DNA of 64,000 bases, taken from positions 248,001 through 312,000 of the forward strand of contig NZ_WJXZ01000015.1 of NCBI RefSeq assembly GCF_009668025.1, in the 5' to 3' direction. Numbering within the stretch: the first letter of the stretch is position 1; the number at the start of each line of letters is the position of its first letter. Below, one piece after another: positions 51,130-59,777 of the stretch. The notes beneath the pieces were generated by a model that was not told the origin of the DNA, searched no databases, and was given only the letters and a program-made list of their open reading frames with translations. Both the position numbers and the translations under genes were made by a program. This DNA comes from Larkinella terrae (GTDB taxonomy: Bacteria > Bacteroidota > Bacteroidia > Cytophagales > Spirosomataceae).

Positions 51130-51247
51130 TTTTAATGAACCGCACGGGCGGCCCCGAATGAATAATTTACAATGAATAATGAAGGGTTAACGCACGTTGA
51201 TTGATGATTTATTGTTCATTATTCATTGTTAATTGTTCATTACACAT
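51130..51247 (+). repeat. Word palindrome between sufD and sufS
   Basis: AATGAATAATTTACAATGAATAATGAA (about 51158-51184, given as two words AATGAATAATT and CAATGAATAATGAA) faces TTCATTATTCATTG and TTAATTGTTCATT at 51215-51241. The stem ends just before the sufS ATG (51248), so it may mask or expose the start. Confidence 0.65.
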
Positions 51248-52486
51248 ATGCAAACTGCGACACACGAAATTCTTGATATAGCTGCCATTCGCCGGGATTT
51301 TCCCATTCTTGATCAGGTGGTGAATGGTCGGCAACTGGTTTATTTTGACAACGCAGCCACCACGCAAAAACCGCTCCCGGTTCTCAACGCCCTCGCCCGG
51401 TATTACGAAGGTTACAACGCCAACATTCACCGGGGCATTCACACGCTGGCCGAAAAGGCAACTTCAGCATTCGAAGCGTCGCGCCGGGCGATTCAGCAGT
51501 TTCTGAATGCCGCTCACGTCGAGGAAATCATTTTCACCTATGGCACCACGGACGGCATCAACCTGGTGGCTCAAACTTACGGACGGCGGTTTTTGCAGGA
51601 AGGCGACGAAATCATCATTTCGACGATGGAGCACCACTCCAACATCGTTCCCTGGCAGATGTTGTGCGAAGAGAAAGGTTGCGTGCTGAAAGTCATTCCG
51701 ATCGACGACAACGGCGATCTGATTCTGGAAGAATACGAAAAAATGCTTTCCGAGCGCACCAAATTCGTTTCGGTGGTGCACGTTTCGAACGCGATGGGGA
51801 TTATCAACCCGGTTAAAACCATCATCGAAAAAGCGCACGCTGTTGGTGCAAAAGTGCTGATCGACGGCGCCCAGGCCAGTTCGCACATCGACATCGACGT
51901 TCAGGCGCTGGACACGGATTTCTACGTCTTTTCGGCCCACAAACTCTACGGCCCAACGGGCATGGGTGTTCTGTACGGCAAAAAGGACATTCTGAATGCA
52001 ATGCCACCCTGGCGCGGGGGTGGCGAAATGATAAAGGAAGTTACCTTCGAGAAAACCACCTACAACGATCTGCCCTACAAATTCGAAGCCGGTACGCCCA
52101 ATATTGCCGACGTCATTGCGGTTTATACGGCCCTGGAATACATCGATACGCTCGGCAAAAAGAATGTTGCGGCTTACGAGCACGGTTTGCTCGAATACGC
52201 CACCGAAGCGCTGGAAAGCATTGACGGTTTGCGGATCATCGGGACGGGCGCGCAGAAAATCAGCGTCGTATCGTTTGTGATGGACGGAATTCACCACCAG
52301 GATACCGGCGTCATTCTCGACCAGCAGGGCATCGCCGTCCGGACGGGCCACCATTGCGCCCAACCTTTAATGAGCCGGTTTGGTATTACGGGAACCACCC
52401 GGGCCTCCTTTGCGGTTTACAACACAAAAGAAGAGATTGATCGGTTGGTGCAGGGATTGTTGCGGGTTAAAAAGATGATGTTGTAA
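51248..52486 (+). CDS. sufS: Cysteine desulfurase SufS
   Basis: Start ATG 51248 (MQTATHEILDIAAIRRDFP), five codons inside a TTG-started frame. 412 residues. PLP-binding Lys232 in FSAHKLYGPTG; active-site Cys370 in RTGHHCAQPLM, as in group-II SufS enzymes that require SufE for sulfur transfer. It takes sulfur from cysteine and gives it to SufE and then SufB. It stands 18 nt before a toxin-antitoxin pair that separates it from sufE. Confidence 0.97.
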   Translation: MQTATHEILDIAAIRRDFPILDQVVNGRQLVYFDNAATTQKPLPVLNALARYYEGYNANIHRGIHTLAEKATSAFEASRRAIQQFLNAAHVEEIIFTYGTTDGINLVAQTYGRRFLQEGDEIIISTMEHHSNIVPWQMLCEEKGCVLKVIPIDDNGDLILEEYEKMLSERTKFVSVVHVSNAMGIINPVKTIIEKAHAVGAKVLIDGAQASSHIDIDVQALDTDFYVFSAHKLYGPTGMGVLYGKKDILNAMPPWRGGGEMIKEVTFEKTTYNDLPYKFEAGTPNIADVIAVYTALEYIDTLGKKNVAAYEHGLLEYATEALESIDGLRIIGTGAQKISVVSFVMDGIHHQDTGVILDQQGIAVRTGHHCAQPLMSRFGITGTTRASFAVYNTKEEIDRLVQGLLRVKKMML

Positions 52487-52504
52487 CCTTAAAGTTTACT
52501 GATT

Positions 52505-52696
52505 ATGCTTACTACGGCAACGATTATCGAAACGTTTCAAAATCTTCCACCAAAAATATCATTGGATGAAGCCGTAGAAAGGCTAATTATCCTGGACCGA
52601 TATGAAAAGGCAATGGAAGAAATAGAAGATAATAAAGGCTATAAACATGAGGACGTCATCCGGGAAGCCCGCCAATGGATTCAGGAGCAGAAATAA
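52505..52696 (+). CDS. Putative antitoxin of a RelE/ParE-type module
   Basis: 63 residues, acidic and helical: TIIETFQNLPPKISLDEAVERLIILDRYEKAMEEIEDNKGYKHEDVIREARQWIQEQK. The pattern is that of short RelB-like or DUF-type antitoxins next to ParE toxins, with the last helix likely to wrap the toxin. It overlaps the toxin by 22 nt, the normal arrangement. The pair sits in the suf operon 18 nt after sufS. No separate promoter was seen, so it appears to depend on suf transcription. Confidence 0.75.
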   Translation: MLTTATIIETFQNLPPKISLDEAVERLIILDRYEKAMEEIEDNKGYKHEDVIREARQWIQEQK

Positions 52697-52974
52697 TTTG
52701 GCGTAATGAAGCAAAGGAGGATTTTCGGGACGCCTTACACTATTTGTCCCGCTCTTCTTTAAGATACGCTGAACAATGGGTAGATGAACTAAACAGGAAA
52801 TTAACATTGTTGACGACCTTCCCTGAAATGGGCCGGATAGTATCTGAAAAAAATACCAGTTTCTTCCGTGAAATCTTAGTTGGCAACTACCGAGTTTTAT
52901 ACATCTATTTAAACAGTAAAATTACAGTTGTAGCAATCCGGCATTCTGCCAGTGATCTTGGTCGAATACAATGA
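52675..52974 (+). CDS. RelE/ParE-family toxin
   Basis: 99 residues. AEIIWRNEAKEDFRDALHYLSRSSLRYAEQWVDELNRKLTLLTTFPEMGRIVSEKNTSFFREILVGNYRVLYIYLNSKITVVAIRHSASDL follows the ParE/RelE fold, with YRVLYIY and VAIRHS as typical C-terminal strands. ParE poisons DNA gyrase, RelE cuts mRNA on ribosomes; which one applies is not decided. Its stop overlaps the sufE start by 4 nt (ATGA at 52971), so sufE translation may depend on it. Confidence 0.85.
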   Translation: MDSGAEIIWRNEAKEDFRDALHYLSRSSLRYAEQWVDELNRKLTLLTTFPEMGRIVSEKNTSFFREILVGNYRVLYIYLNSKITVVAIRHSASDLGRIQ

Positions 52975-53420
52975 CAATCAACGAGAAACAAGACGAAATT
53001 ATCGAAGAATTTGACCTCTTTGACGATCAGCTCGATAAGACGCAGTATATCATTGATTTAGGTAAGAAATTGCCGCCAATGCCCGTGCAGTTCCAGACGG
53101 ATAATAACCTGATTCGCGGGTGTCAGTCGAAAGTGTGGCTGCATTCCGAACTGAAGGGCGATACTGTTCAATTTGAAGCCGATAGCGAGCCGACGGCCCA
53201 GATCAGTAAAGGGCTGGTGAGTTTACTGATCCGGATTCTGTCGAACGAAAAAGCCGAAGACATTGCCAAAGCCGACCTGTATTTTATTGATCGGATCGGA
53301 TTGAGTAACTTAGTAACCTCACGGCGCGCGGGTGGGCTGGCGTCGATGATTCAGCAGATGAAGCAGTTTTCCGCAGCCCACAGTGATACAAACCGGCCCG
53401 CCGAACAGTCAGCGATTTAA
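52971..53420 (+). CDS. sufE: Sulfur acceptor protein SufE
   Basis: 149 residues. FDLFDDQLDKTQYIIDLGKKLPPMP and NNLIRGCQSKVWL with active Cys51 match SufE/YgdK. KGLVSLLIRILSNEKAEDIAKADLYFIDRIGLSNLVTSRRAGGL is the rest of the family core. It accepts persulfide from SufS and activates it. The start overlaps the stop of the toxin gene by 4 nt. The order suf S - TA - E is not normal; the usual order has sufE directly after sufS. Confidence 0.95.
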   Translation: MTINEKQDEIIEEFDLFDDQLDKTQYIIDLGKKLPPMPVQFQTDNNLIRGCQSKVWLHSELKGDTVQFEADSEPTAQISKGLVSLLIRILSNEKAEDIAKADLYFIDRIGLSNLVTSRRAGGLASMIQQMKQFSAAHSDTNRPAEQSAI

Positions 53421-53430
53421 GCAGAAAGTT

Positions 53431-53742
53431 ATGAATGACGAAGAATTGAAAGAAGAAGTAGTCAAAGCTCTCAAAGGCGTGTATGACCCGGAAATTCCGG
53501 TTGATGTCTACGAATTGGGGCTGATCTACGAAATAAAAATATTCCCGATCAATAACGTTTATATCCTGATGACTTTGACGTCGCCCTCCTGCCCGTCGGC
53601 AGGAACCATTCCGGGCGAGATCGAAGCCAAAGTACGGGCGATTGAAGGCGTTAACGACGTGAGCGTGGAGTTGACTTTCGACCCGCCCTACACGACCGAA
53701 ATGATGTCGGAAGTAGCGAAGCTCGAACTGGGTTTTATGTAA
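53431..53742 (+). CDS. DUF59 / MIP18-like Fe-S maturation protein (SufT-like)
   Basis: Start ATG 53431 (MNDEELKEEVVKALKGVYDPEIPVDVYELGLIYEIKI); 103 residues. LTSPSCPSAGTIPGEIEAKV is the DUF59 Cys motif and VNDVSVELTFDPPYTTEMMSEVAKLELGFM is the typical C-terminus. Such proteins act in Fe-S cluster maturation or transfer, often with Suf. It follows sufE after 10 nt. Confidence 0.9.
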   Translation: MNDEELKEEVVKALKGVYDPEIPVDVYELGLIYEIKIFPINNVYILMTLTSPSCPSAGTIPGEIEAKVRAIEGVNDVSVELTFDPPYTTEMMSEVAKLELGFM

Positions 53743-53752
53743 AAATGAACGG

Positions 53753-53885
53753 TTAGGTGGCTTGAATGGTTAAAATGGTTTCATGGATGGCTAAAAATGG
53801 TTAAACGGCTTTCTGTTATTCCAATGATCCAGTCACTTTTTAACCAGTTAACCATAAAACCATTTTTAACCATTACAATCATAAA
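53753..53885. repeat. Word palindrome of AATGGTTAAA / AACCATTTTTA
   Basis: Plus-strand words GAATGGTTAAAATGGTTT and AAAAATGGTTAAACGG (to about 53810) face TTTTTAACCAGTTAACC, AAAACCATTTTTAACC (to 53877). It separates the DUF59 gene and the bacilliredoxin gene, both plus strand. Confidence 0.8.
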
Positions 53886-53914
53886 TAGTAACTCAAACTT
53901 TTAAACTACATACA

Positions 53915-54340
53915 ATGTATCCTCCACATTTAGTTGCTCCGATGAAGGACGACCTGGTTAGCGCCGGTTTCGAGGACCTGAGCACGGCCGAGAAGGTCGA
54001 TGAGGCCATGGAAAATGCCGAAGGCACCATGCTGGTGGTTGTCAACTCGGTTTGCGGATGTGCGGCTGGCGCGGCCCGTCCGGGTGTGAAAGCGGCCTTG
54101 AATCTGAGCGGTATCAAGCCCGATAAACTGGTGACGGTTTTCGCCGGTGTCGATTTTGAAGCCACGGCCCGGATGCGTGAGTATTTGCTGCCTTATCCGC
54201 CGTCATCACCGGCCATTGGTATTTTCAAAGATGGTGAACTGGTTCACTTTATCGAACGGCACCACATTGAAGGGCGCTCGGCGCAAATGATCGCGCAGCA
54301 TCTGGAAATGGCTTTCGAAGAATTCTGCGAAAAAGCCTGA
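53915..54340 (+). CDS. Bacilliredoxin (BrxA/BrxB family)
   Basis: 141 residues. The CGC active site is at 47-49 (VVNSVCGCAAGAARPG), with RMREYLLPYPPSSPAIGIFKDGELVHFIERHHIEGRSAQMIAQHL following, as in YphP/YqiW proteins. These reduce bacillithiol or other low-molecular-weight thiol mixed disulfides. The gene follows the suf operon, consistent with thiol and sulfur redox work, though a word palindrome and a gap of 172 nt divide them. Ends at a terminator. Confidence 0.93.
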   Translation: MYPPHLVAPMKDDLVSAGFEDLSTAEKVDEAMENAEGTMLVVVNSVCGCAAGAARPGVKAALNLSGIKPDKLVTVFAGVDFEATARMREYLLPYPPSSPAIGIFKDGELVHFIERHHIEGRSAQMIAQHLEMAFEEFCEKA

Positions 54341-54367
54341 CAAGTAAATTACCATTCTAGTCAGTCG

Positions 54368-54399
54368 AAACCGGTCGTGAATCACGACCGGTTTTTTAT
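54368..54399 (+). terminator. Intrinsic terminator after the bacilliredoxin gene
   Basis: AAACCGGTCGTGA (54368-54380) and its perfect complement (54382-54394) with a run of Ts. Confidence 0.88.
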
Positions 54400-54493
54400 T
54401 TGCTCAAATCTGTTTAAATTAAGTCATCATCATTTAATTTCGCTATTGTAACCGATATTAAACAAATAGTTCCTATTTGCTCTGTTCTCTAGC

Positions 54494-56026
54494 ATGAAGA
54501 AAAACTACTATCTCGCTATTTTCTATTTTTTGTATTCATCCCTTAGTTTAGCCCAATCTATACACCCTCACCAGGCATCTGCCTACGCCGAAGTTGGCGT
54601 ACTCGGCTCAACCGCTGAGCGAACTCCTTTCTGGTTAAGAGCCAATCAATTCGGGATAATTCCTTTGTCGGCACCAGGTGGCACACTGCGGCTGGGTGTA
54701 AAAGGGGATTATTTGCTGACCGATACCACGTCCGTCCGTTCGTTTACCCACCCGCACAGGGAATGGACGCTTTCGTACGCAGCAGAAGGTGTTGGCAATG
54801 CCGGAAAAACCAATCAGCTTCTGCTGCCGGAGGCCTATATTAAATTAACTCATCGACGAATCGAGCTGGTAATCGGCCGGCGCAGGGAATCCATCGGTCT
54901 TGTCGATTCCAGCCTTTCGACCGGTTCGCACAGCTATTCCGGAAATGCATTGCCAATGCCTAAAATTCAACTCGGTACCCGGGGATTCGCGCCACTGGGC
55001 CGCCGGGGTACGGTGGCCATCAGCAGCATGTTTTCGCACGGCTGGTTTGGGAAAACCCCGTTCGTACAGGGCTCTTACCTGCATCAGTTTCAATTTATGC
55101 TGCGGATTGGAAAACCATCGTGGCCGGTGCGGTTTTACGGTGGGGGGCTCAAAAATGCGCAATGGGGTGGGCGCTCGGACTTTTTACCATCTTACCTGGC
55201 CGTAAACGGTCAACTGCCCAGCCGTCTGAGTGACTTTCCGAATGTAGCTTTTGCCATTCGCACCAATGGGATCAACAATCCACGCATTACGGCCTATGAT
55301 TATGTCAATCTATACGGCAATCACGTTGGCCAGTACGACTTTGCCACTGAGCTTCAGATGTTCAGGGGGTTCAACCTGATGATGTACCACCAACATCCGT
55401 TCGAGGATCTGACCGGTATTGTTTTTCAAAATTTTCCCGACGGTTTGTACGGAATTCGGCTCCGAACCAAAACCCGGCCCAAATCGGCATTTCACCTTAA
55501 TACACTCGTTCTGGAAATACTTTCTACCGTTTACCAAAGCGGTCCGCCTTCCAAAAAAAGCCTAACATTTGGCATTGCCGGCGATAACTACTTTAACAAC
55601 TCACAATACCAGGAAGGCTGGGTATACCGCAATCAGGTAATCGGGACGCCTTTTATGACCCGCCTGGCTGATGCCAAACCGGAATACCGCATTGGCTACG
55701 TCATCAATAACAACCGGGTTCAGGTTGGCCATGTCGGCCTGAGTGCCACTATTGCTCAGAAAATTGAACTGGTCGGAAAGTTCTCTTACAGCCGCAACCG
55801 GGGCACATACCAGACCCCCTTACCGAATTCGCCAACCCAATTCTCCTCCATCCTCCAGCTTGGTTTACCGGTTTCCTGGCTGGGCGGCAGTTGGCTGACG
55901 GCTGCGGTTTCGGTGGACTCGGGGCAGTTGTACGAAAATGCAACGGGCGGTTTTATCAGCTTACGCAAAACCATCTGGCAGACCCCGAACACGCCCACGC
56001 CTAAAAAACCGGTCGGCAGGCTGTAG
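54494..56026 (+). CDS. Capsule assembly Wzi-family outer-membrane protein
   Basis: 510 residues; signal peptide ending near SLAQS. Motifs: SAYAEVGVLGSTAERTPFWLRANQFGIIP, LLLPEAYIKLTHRRIELVIGRRRESIGLVDSSLSTGSHSYSGNALPMPKIQLGTRGF, a beta-barrel thereafter. Wzi anchors capsular polysaccharide at the surface. No capsule cluster is near. Its stop codon directly abuts the stop of the convergent dipeptidase gene (56026/56027), leaving no terminator between. Confidence 0.9.
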   Translation: MKKNYYLAIFYFLYSSLSLAQSIHPHQASAYAEVGVLGSTAERTPFWLRANQFGIIPLSAPGGTLRLGVKGDYLLTDTTSVRSFTHPHREWTLSYAAEGVGNAGKTNQLLLPEAYIKLTHRRIELVIGRRRESIGLVDSSLSTGSHSYSGNALPMPKIQLGTRGFAPLGRRGTVAISSMFSHGWFGKTPFVQGSYLHQFQFMLRIGKPSWPVRFYGGGLKNAQWGGRSDFLPSYLAVNGQLPSRLSDFPNVAFAIRTNGINNPRITAYDYVNLYGNHVGQYDFATELQMFRGFNLMMYHQHPFEDLTGIVFQNFPDGLYGIRLRTKTRPKSAFHLNTLVLEILSTVYQSGPPSKKSLTFGIAGDNYFNNSQYQEGWVYRNQVIGTPFMTRLADAKPEYRIGYVINNNRVQVGHVGLSATIAQKIELVGKFSYSRNRGTYQTPLPNSPTQFSSILQLGLPVSWLGGSWLTAAVSVDSGQLYENATGGFISLRKTIWQTPNTPTPKKPVGRL

Positions 56027-57223
56027 CTACTGCGGCACTTTGGCCTGTCCCAATACCCGTAGCAAGTTACCGCCCCAGATTTTGGCGATGTCCTGTTCTG
56101 AATAGCCTTTCCGCACCAGTTCCAGGGTCAACGCTTCAATCTCGCTCACATCTTCCATTCCGTTGACGCCCCCACCGCCGTCGAAATCACTGCCAATCCC
56201 GACGTGATCGATGCCGGCCAGACGTACAATGTAATCGATGTGTTTCACAATGTCCGAAACACTCGCCCGCTCGTAGGCATACCGCTTCTGGATCGAATCT
56301 TCCTTCGCATCCAGCTTTGCCCGCATTTCCGGGGTTACCACCCGACCCACGCCCGCCATCCGAATCGAATTCAGGGCCTGACGGTGTTCGTCTGACGGTT
56401 TTCTGAGGTAATCGGTTACAAAATTGACCTGCACAACACCTCCTTTGGCCGCAATGGCTTTGATCATTTCGTCGGTCATGTTTCGCGGGAAATTGCAGAG
56501 CGCGCGGGCGTTGGAGTGCGACGCAATCAGGGGCGCTTTCGACAATTCCAGCGCGTCGTAGAACGATTTATCGGAAACATGGGAAACATCGATCAGAATG
56601 CCTAACCGGTTCATTTCCTGCACAACCTGCCGCCCAAACGGGCTCAGGCCGTTATGAGTCGGGCCATCGGGGTCGGTGGCCGAATCGCAAATGGCGTTGT
56701 TGGCAAAGTGCGACAGTGTAATGTACCGACAACCCAGATCGTAATACTGTTTCAGCAACGACAAATCTTCGCCAACCGGATACCCGTTTTCCATTCCGAT
56801 AAAAACCGCCCGTTTCCCGGCTTTTTTAATGCGGTAGGCATCGGCGGGCGTAGTCGCCAGTTCAGCCAGATCGGGGTGTTTTTTCAGCGCGTCGCTGATG
56901 CTTTGAAAAATCTTGAGGGCTTTGGCTTTAGCCTCGGCGTGGCCTTCCGGGGTGCGGGGCCCCTGCGCCATGTAGACCGCAAAAAACATGGCGTCCATCC
57001 CACCCTCTTTCATGCGGGGAAAGTCAATCTGCGACTTATCGCGCACCCGGTCGTGCCGCACGCCCACGTCAAAACCGTCCTTCACCATGTTGATCGGGGC
57101 GTCGGCATGCGTGTCGAGCGTCAGCACCCGCTGGTGAATTTTATGGGCTTTCTTCGTCAGTCGGTCGGCAGGCAGGAAGAAAATAGTAAGGAGCAGAAAT
57201 AGGAAAAGAATGGGGTTCATCAC
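56027..57223 (-). CDS. Membrane dipeptidase (peptidase M19), exported
   Basis: 398 residues; the start (MMNPILFLFLLLTIFFLPADR) has two Met, either possible, then a signal peptide. LTLDTHADAPINM (metal HxD), IGMENGYPVGEDLSLLKQYYDLGCRYITLSHFANNAICDSATD, LIDVSHVSDKSFYDAL, PLIASHSNARAL, VGIGSDFDGGGGVNGMEDVSEIEAL show the binuclear zinc site of renal-dipeptidase-type enzymes. It cleaves dipeptides, often D-amino acid ones. No partner genes are next to it. Confidence 0.94.
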   Translation of the reverse strand: MMNPILFLFLLLTIFFLPADRLTKKAHKIHQRVLTLDTHADAPINMVKDGFDVGVRHDRVRDKSQIDFPRMKEGGMDAMFFAVYMAQGPRTPEGHAEAKAKALKIFQSISDALKKHPDLAELATTPADAYRIKKAGKRAVFIGMENGYPVGEDLSLLKQYYDLGCRYITLSHFANNAICDSATDPDGPTHNGLSPFGRQVVQEMNRLGILIDVSHVSDKSFYDALELSKAPLIASHSNARALCNFPRNMTDEMIKAIAAKGGVVQVNFVTDYLRKPSDEHRQALNSIRMAGVGRVVTPEMRAKLDAKEDSIQKRYAYERASVSDIVKHIDYIVRLAGIDHVGIGSDFDGGGGVNGMEDVSEIEALTLELVRKGYSEQDIAKIWGGNLLRVLGQAKVPQ

Positions 57224-57369
57224 GTTAGGTTAAATCCCAAGATAGAAAAGAATCGTTAAATTATCGGCATACCAGCCGTTTTAAAACCACCCGGAAGCCG
57301 ATTCTATTCTGATTTATCCTGATCTTTGACTCTGGTTTCAACCGCTTATTTCAAAAAATAAATTCAAAT

Positions 57370-58122
57370 ATGGCCCAAACTGCCCTGATCACCGGCGCTA
57401 CTTCCGGCATCGGTCTTGCGATTGCCAACGCATTTGCCAAACTCAACTACCGACTCATTCTGTGTGGCCGTCGTCAGGACCGGCTGGATGAATTGCAACA
57501 GACGCTCAGTGAATCGGTCGAATGCCATACGCTTAATTTTGACGTTCGCGACCGAGCTGCCGTCGAAACCGCCCTGGCTTCCCTACCCGATGCCTGGCAA
57601 ACCATCGACGTGCTTGTCAACAACGCCGGCAACGCCCACGGCATGGGGCCCATTCAGGAAGGCGACATTGACGACTGGGACGCGATGATCGACGGCAACG
57701 TGAAGGGATTATTGTATGTTACCCGCGCGGTTTCACCGGGAATGGTCAAAAATGGCCGGGGTCACATCGTCAATATCAGTTCGATTGCCGGAAAGCAAAC
57801 CTATGCCAACGGCGGGGTTTATTGCGCATCGAAAGCCGCTGTGGAAGCCCTGAGCGAAGGCATGCGACTGGATTTAACCCAGCACGGCATCAAAATTACC
57901 AATGTGGCTCCCGGCGCGGTCGAAACCGAGTTTTCGCTGGTCCGTTTCAAGGGTGACGAGGAGCGTGCCGCCAAAGTTTACGCCGGTTTCAAGCCCCTGA
58001 CTGCCACCGACATCGCCGACGCTGTAGCCTACGCCGTTTCTGCTCCGGCCCACGTCACCATCGCCGACATCACGATCCTGGCTTCCGCCCAGGCCGCAGC
58101 CACAACCATTCATCGGAAATAA
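57370..58122 (+). CDS. SDR-family NAD(P)-dependent oxidoreductase (YdfG-like)
   Basis: 250 residues. TGATSGIGLAIANAF binds NADP; VNNAGNAHGMGPIQEGDIDDWDAMIDGNVKGLLYVTRAV is the YdfG/hydroxy-acid dehydrogenase region; NISSIAGKQTYANGGVYCASKAAVEALSEGMRLDL gives Ser-Tyr-Lys; PGAVETEFSLVRFKGDEERAAKVY is typical of YdfG. It oxidises serine-type or 3-hydroxy acids. The gap before it is AT-rich; a palindrome follows. Confidence 0.9.
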   Translation: MAQTALITGATSGIGLAIANAFAKLNYRLILCGRRQDRLDELQQTLSESVECHTLNFDVRDRAAVETALASLPDAWQTIDVLVNNAGNAHGMGPIQEGDIDDWDAMIDGNVKGLLYVTRAVSPGMVKNGRGHIVNISSIAGKQTYANGGVYCASKAAVEALSEGMRLDLTQHGIKITNVAPGAVETEFSLVRFKGDEERAAKVYAGFKPLTATDIADAVAYAVSAPAHVTIADITILASAQAAATTIHRK

Positions 58123-58124
58123 AT

Positions 58125-58258
58125 TGAATGGTTAAATGGTTTTGAATGGTTTGATGGTTTAAATGGCTAAATGGTTGGAATGGTTGAAGGATGATTAAAA
58201 TGCCGACAGCCATTCAACCATTTTTTAACCATTTAACCCTCCAAAACCACCTTAAAAT
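58125..58258. repeat. Word palindrome in a convergent gap
   Basis: Words GAATGGTTAAATGG, GAATGGTTTGATGG, AAATGGCTAAATGGTTGG to about 58195; then complements CAGCCATTCAACC, TTTTTTAACCATTTAACC to 58235. It lies between the SDR and the thioesterase gene. Confidence 0.8.
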
Positions 58259-58750
58259 TTATTGAAAAATCATGCAGGTCGAGGTAGCGTGGGCGTAGAG
58301 TTTGCCCTGAGCGTCTTCGACACGCGCTTCGGCGGTTGCCACGCTTCGGCCGACATGGATGACGGTTCCGGTGCAAATCAATTTGCCGGTTTTGGCCGTC
58401 ACCGGGCGTACCAGATTGACTTTCAGTTCAAGCGTGGTGTAGCCCACACCAGCCGCCAGTTTGGTATGAATCGCGCAACCCATTGCCGAGTCGCAAAGGG
58501 TGCTCAATAAACCGCCGTGCACGACGCCGATCGGATTGTAATGAAATTCGGAAGGTATAACGGCAAAAACCGCCTTTCCGTCTTCCATTGCCACTGGATC
58601 AAAATCCAATGTCTGGCAGATGGGTGGAAGCGGATTGATACCGTCCAGGATGCTTTGTAGATAATCTAATCCAGACATGGTTTTGGCGGCCTGTGCGCCC
58701 TGCATGGGATCTTCCCAATTATACGATCGTTCTCGTTCGTCTGCTGCCAT
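58259..58750 (-). CDS. PaaI-family thioesterase (hotdog fold)
   Basis: 163 residues. The hotdog motif FHYNPIGVVHGGLLSTLCDSAMGCAIHTKLAAGVGYTTLELKVNLVRPVTAKTGKLICTGTVIHVGRSVATAEARVEDAQGKLYAHATSTCMIF has the HGG and Asp residues. N-terminal 40 residues (MAADERERSYNWEDPMQGAQAAKTM) are extra. It hydrolyses acyl-CoA thioesters, substrate unknown. Probably monocistronic. Confidence 0.9.
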   Translation of the reverse strand: MAADERERSYNWEDPMQGAQAAKTMSGLDYLQSILDGINPLPPICQTLDFDPVAMEDGKAVFAVIPSEFHYNPIGVVHGGLLSTLCDSAMGCAIHTKLAAGVGYTTLELKVNLVRPVTAKTGKLICTGTVIHVGRSVATAEARVEDAQGKLYAHATSTCMIFQ

Positions 58751-58840
58751 TAGTGATTTGAAGAATTGTAGTAAAAAGTAAACTTACTAAAATACAAAAA
58801 TTGTACGTATTTTGAAAACAAAAACCGCCCGGTTTGTCTC

Positions 58841-59773
58841 TCAAAAAGAGGTGTTTTTAGCCGTCAATAAATTCGCCAAAACGCCCTCTTTCAACGAATA
58901 GGTCGACACCCGAATCTGCCGAATCCCGTACGCCCGCAACACGTAATCGATCAGGCAAACGCCCACTACAATCATGTCGACTCGCAGTTCGATCATGCCC
59001 GGTAACTGCATCCGTTCCGCGTGGTTTCGGGTCAGCAGCAGGTTATACAAACGCTGAAATTCGCTCAGAGGCAGCTCGAAAGCCGTCTGGTCCGCGTCCG
59101 GCAAATAACCTTTTTCATGCATAAACTGCAAATCGACCAGCGTATCAAATGAGCCTGAGGAGCCCACAAGCACGACGGGCGCGTATTGGTGAACCGCATT
59201 CGTGAGTGGCAAAAGCTGTTCCTGAAAAAACCGATTCAACCGATTTACGGCCGCCGGGCTGATCGGGTCGGTTTCCATAAACCGCTCCAGCAACCGCTGA
59301 CCGCCAATTTCAAAACTTTGCTTCCAGTAAATCCGTTGCTGCGTACACAGAATAAACTCGACACTGCCCCCGCCGATGTCGACCACCAGCGCCATCTGAT
59401 CGTCGAGGGTTCCGGCGGCCCGCACCCCGGCGTAAATGTACCCGGCTTCTTCGTCGCCCGAAATGGAGCGAATGATCAGACCGGTTTCCTGACGAATCCG
59501 TTCGATAAATTCCGCCTGATTTCCGGCGTTTCGGATCGCACTGGTTCCGATCGCAACCACCTGATCGACCGGGATTTGATGCTGATCGATCACCGTCCGG
59601 AAATACCGCAAAACCGCTACCGCCCGTTCAATGGCTTCGTCGGTAATAAACCCCTGATTGATCCCGGATTTGCCAATTTTTGCCGGGCGGCTTTCCCGGA
59701 AAAGCGTCTGACCTGCCTTCGTAATCATCAAATGAAAGGTATTCGTCCCGAGGTCAATAACGGCTTGCTTCAT
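58841..59773 (-). CDS. Ppx/GppA-family phosphatase (exopolyphosphatase-like)
   Basis: 310 residues, i.e. only the two actin-like N-domains without the C-terminal HD part of E. coli Ppx/GppA. VIDLGTNTFHLMI (P-loop), VVAIGTSAIRNAGNQAEFIERI, DEEAGYIYAGVRA, VVDIGGGSVEFIL and GSSGSFDTLVDLQ are family motifs. It removes phosphate from polyphosphate or pppGpp. The gap to rpsU is divergent and holds another word palindrome. Confidence 0.92.
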   Translation of the reverse strand: MKQAVIDLGTNTFHLMITKAGQTLFRESRPAKIGKSGINQGFITDEAIERAVAVLRYFRTVIDQHQIPVDQVVAIGTSAIRNAGNQAEFIERIRQETGLIIRSISGDEEAGYIYAGVRAAGTLDDQMALVVDIGGGSVEFILCTQQRIYWKQSFEIGGQRLLERFMETDPISPAAVNRLNRFFQEQLLPLTNAVHQYAPVVLVGSSGSFDTLVDLQFMHEKGYLPDADQTAFELPLSEFQRLYNLLLTRNHAERMQLPGMIELRVDMIVVGVCLIDYVLRAYGIRQIRVSTYSLKEGVLANLLTAKNTSF

Positions 59774-59777
59774 GCAA

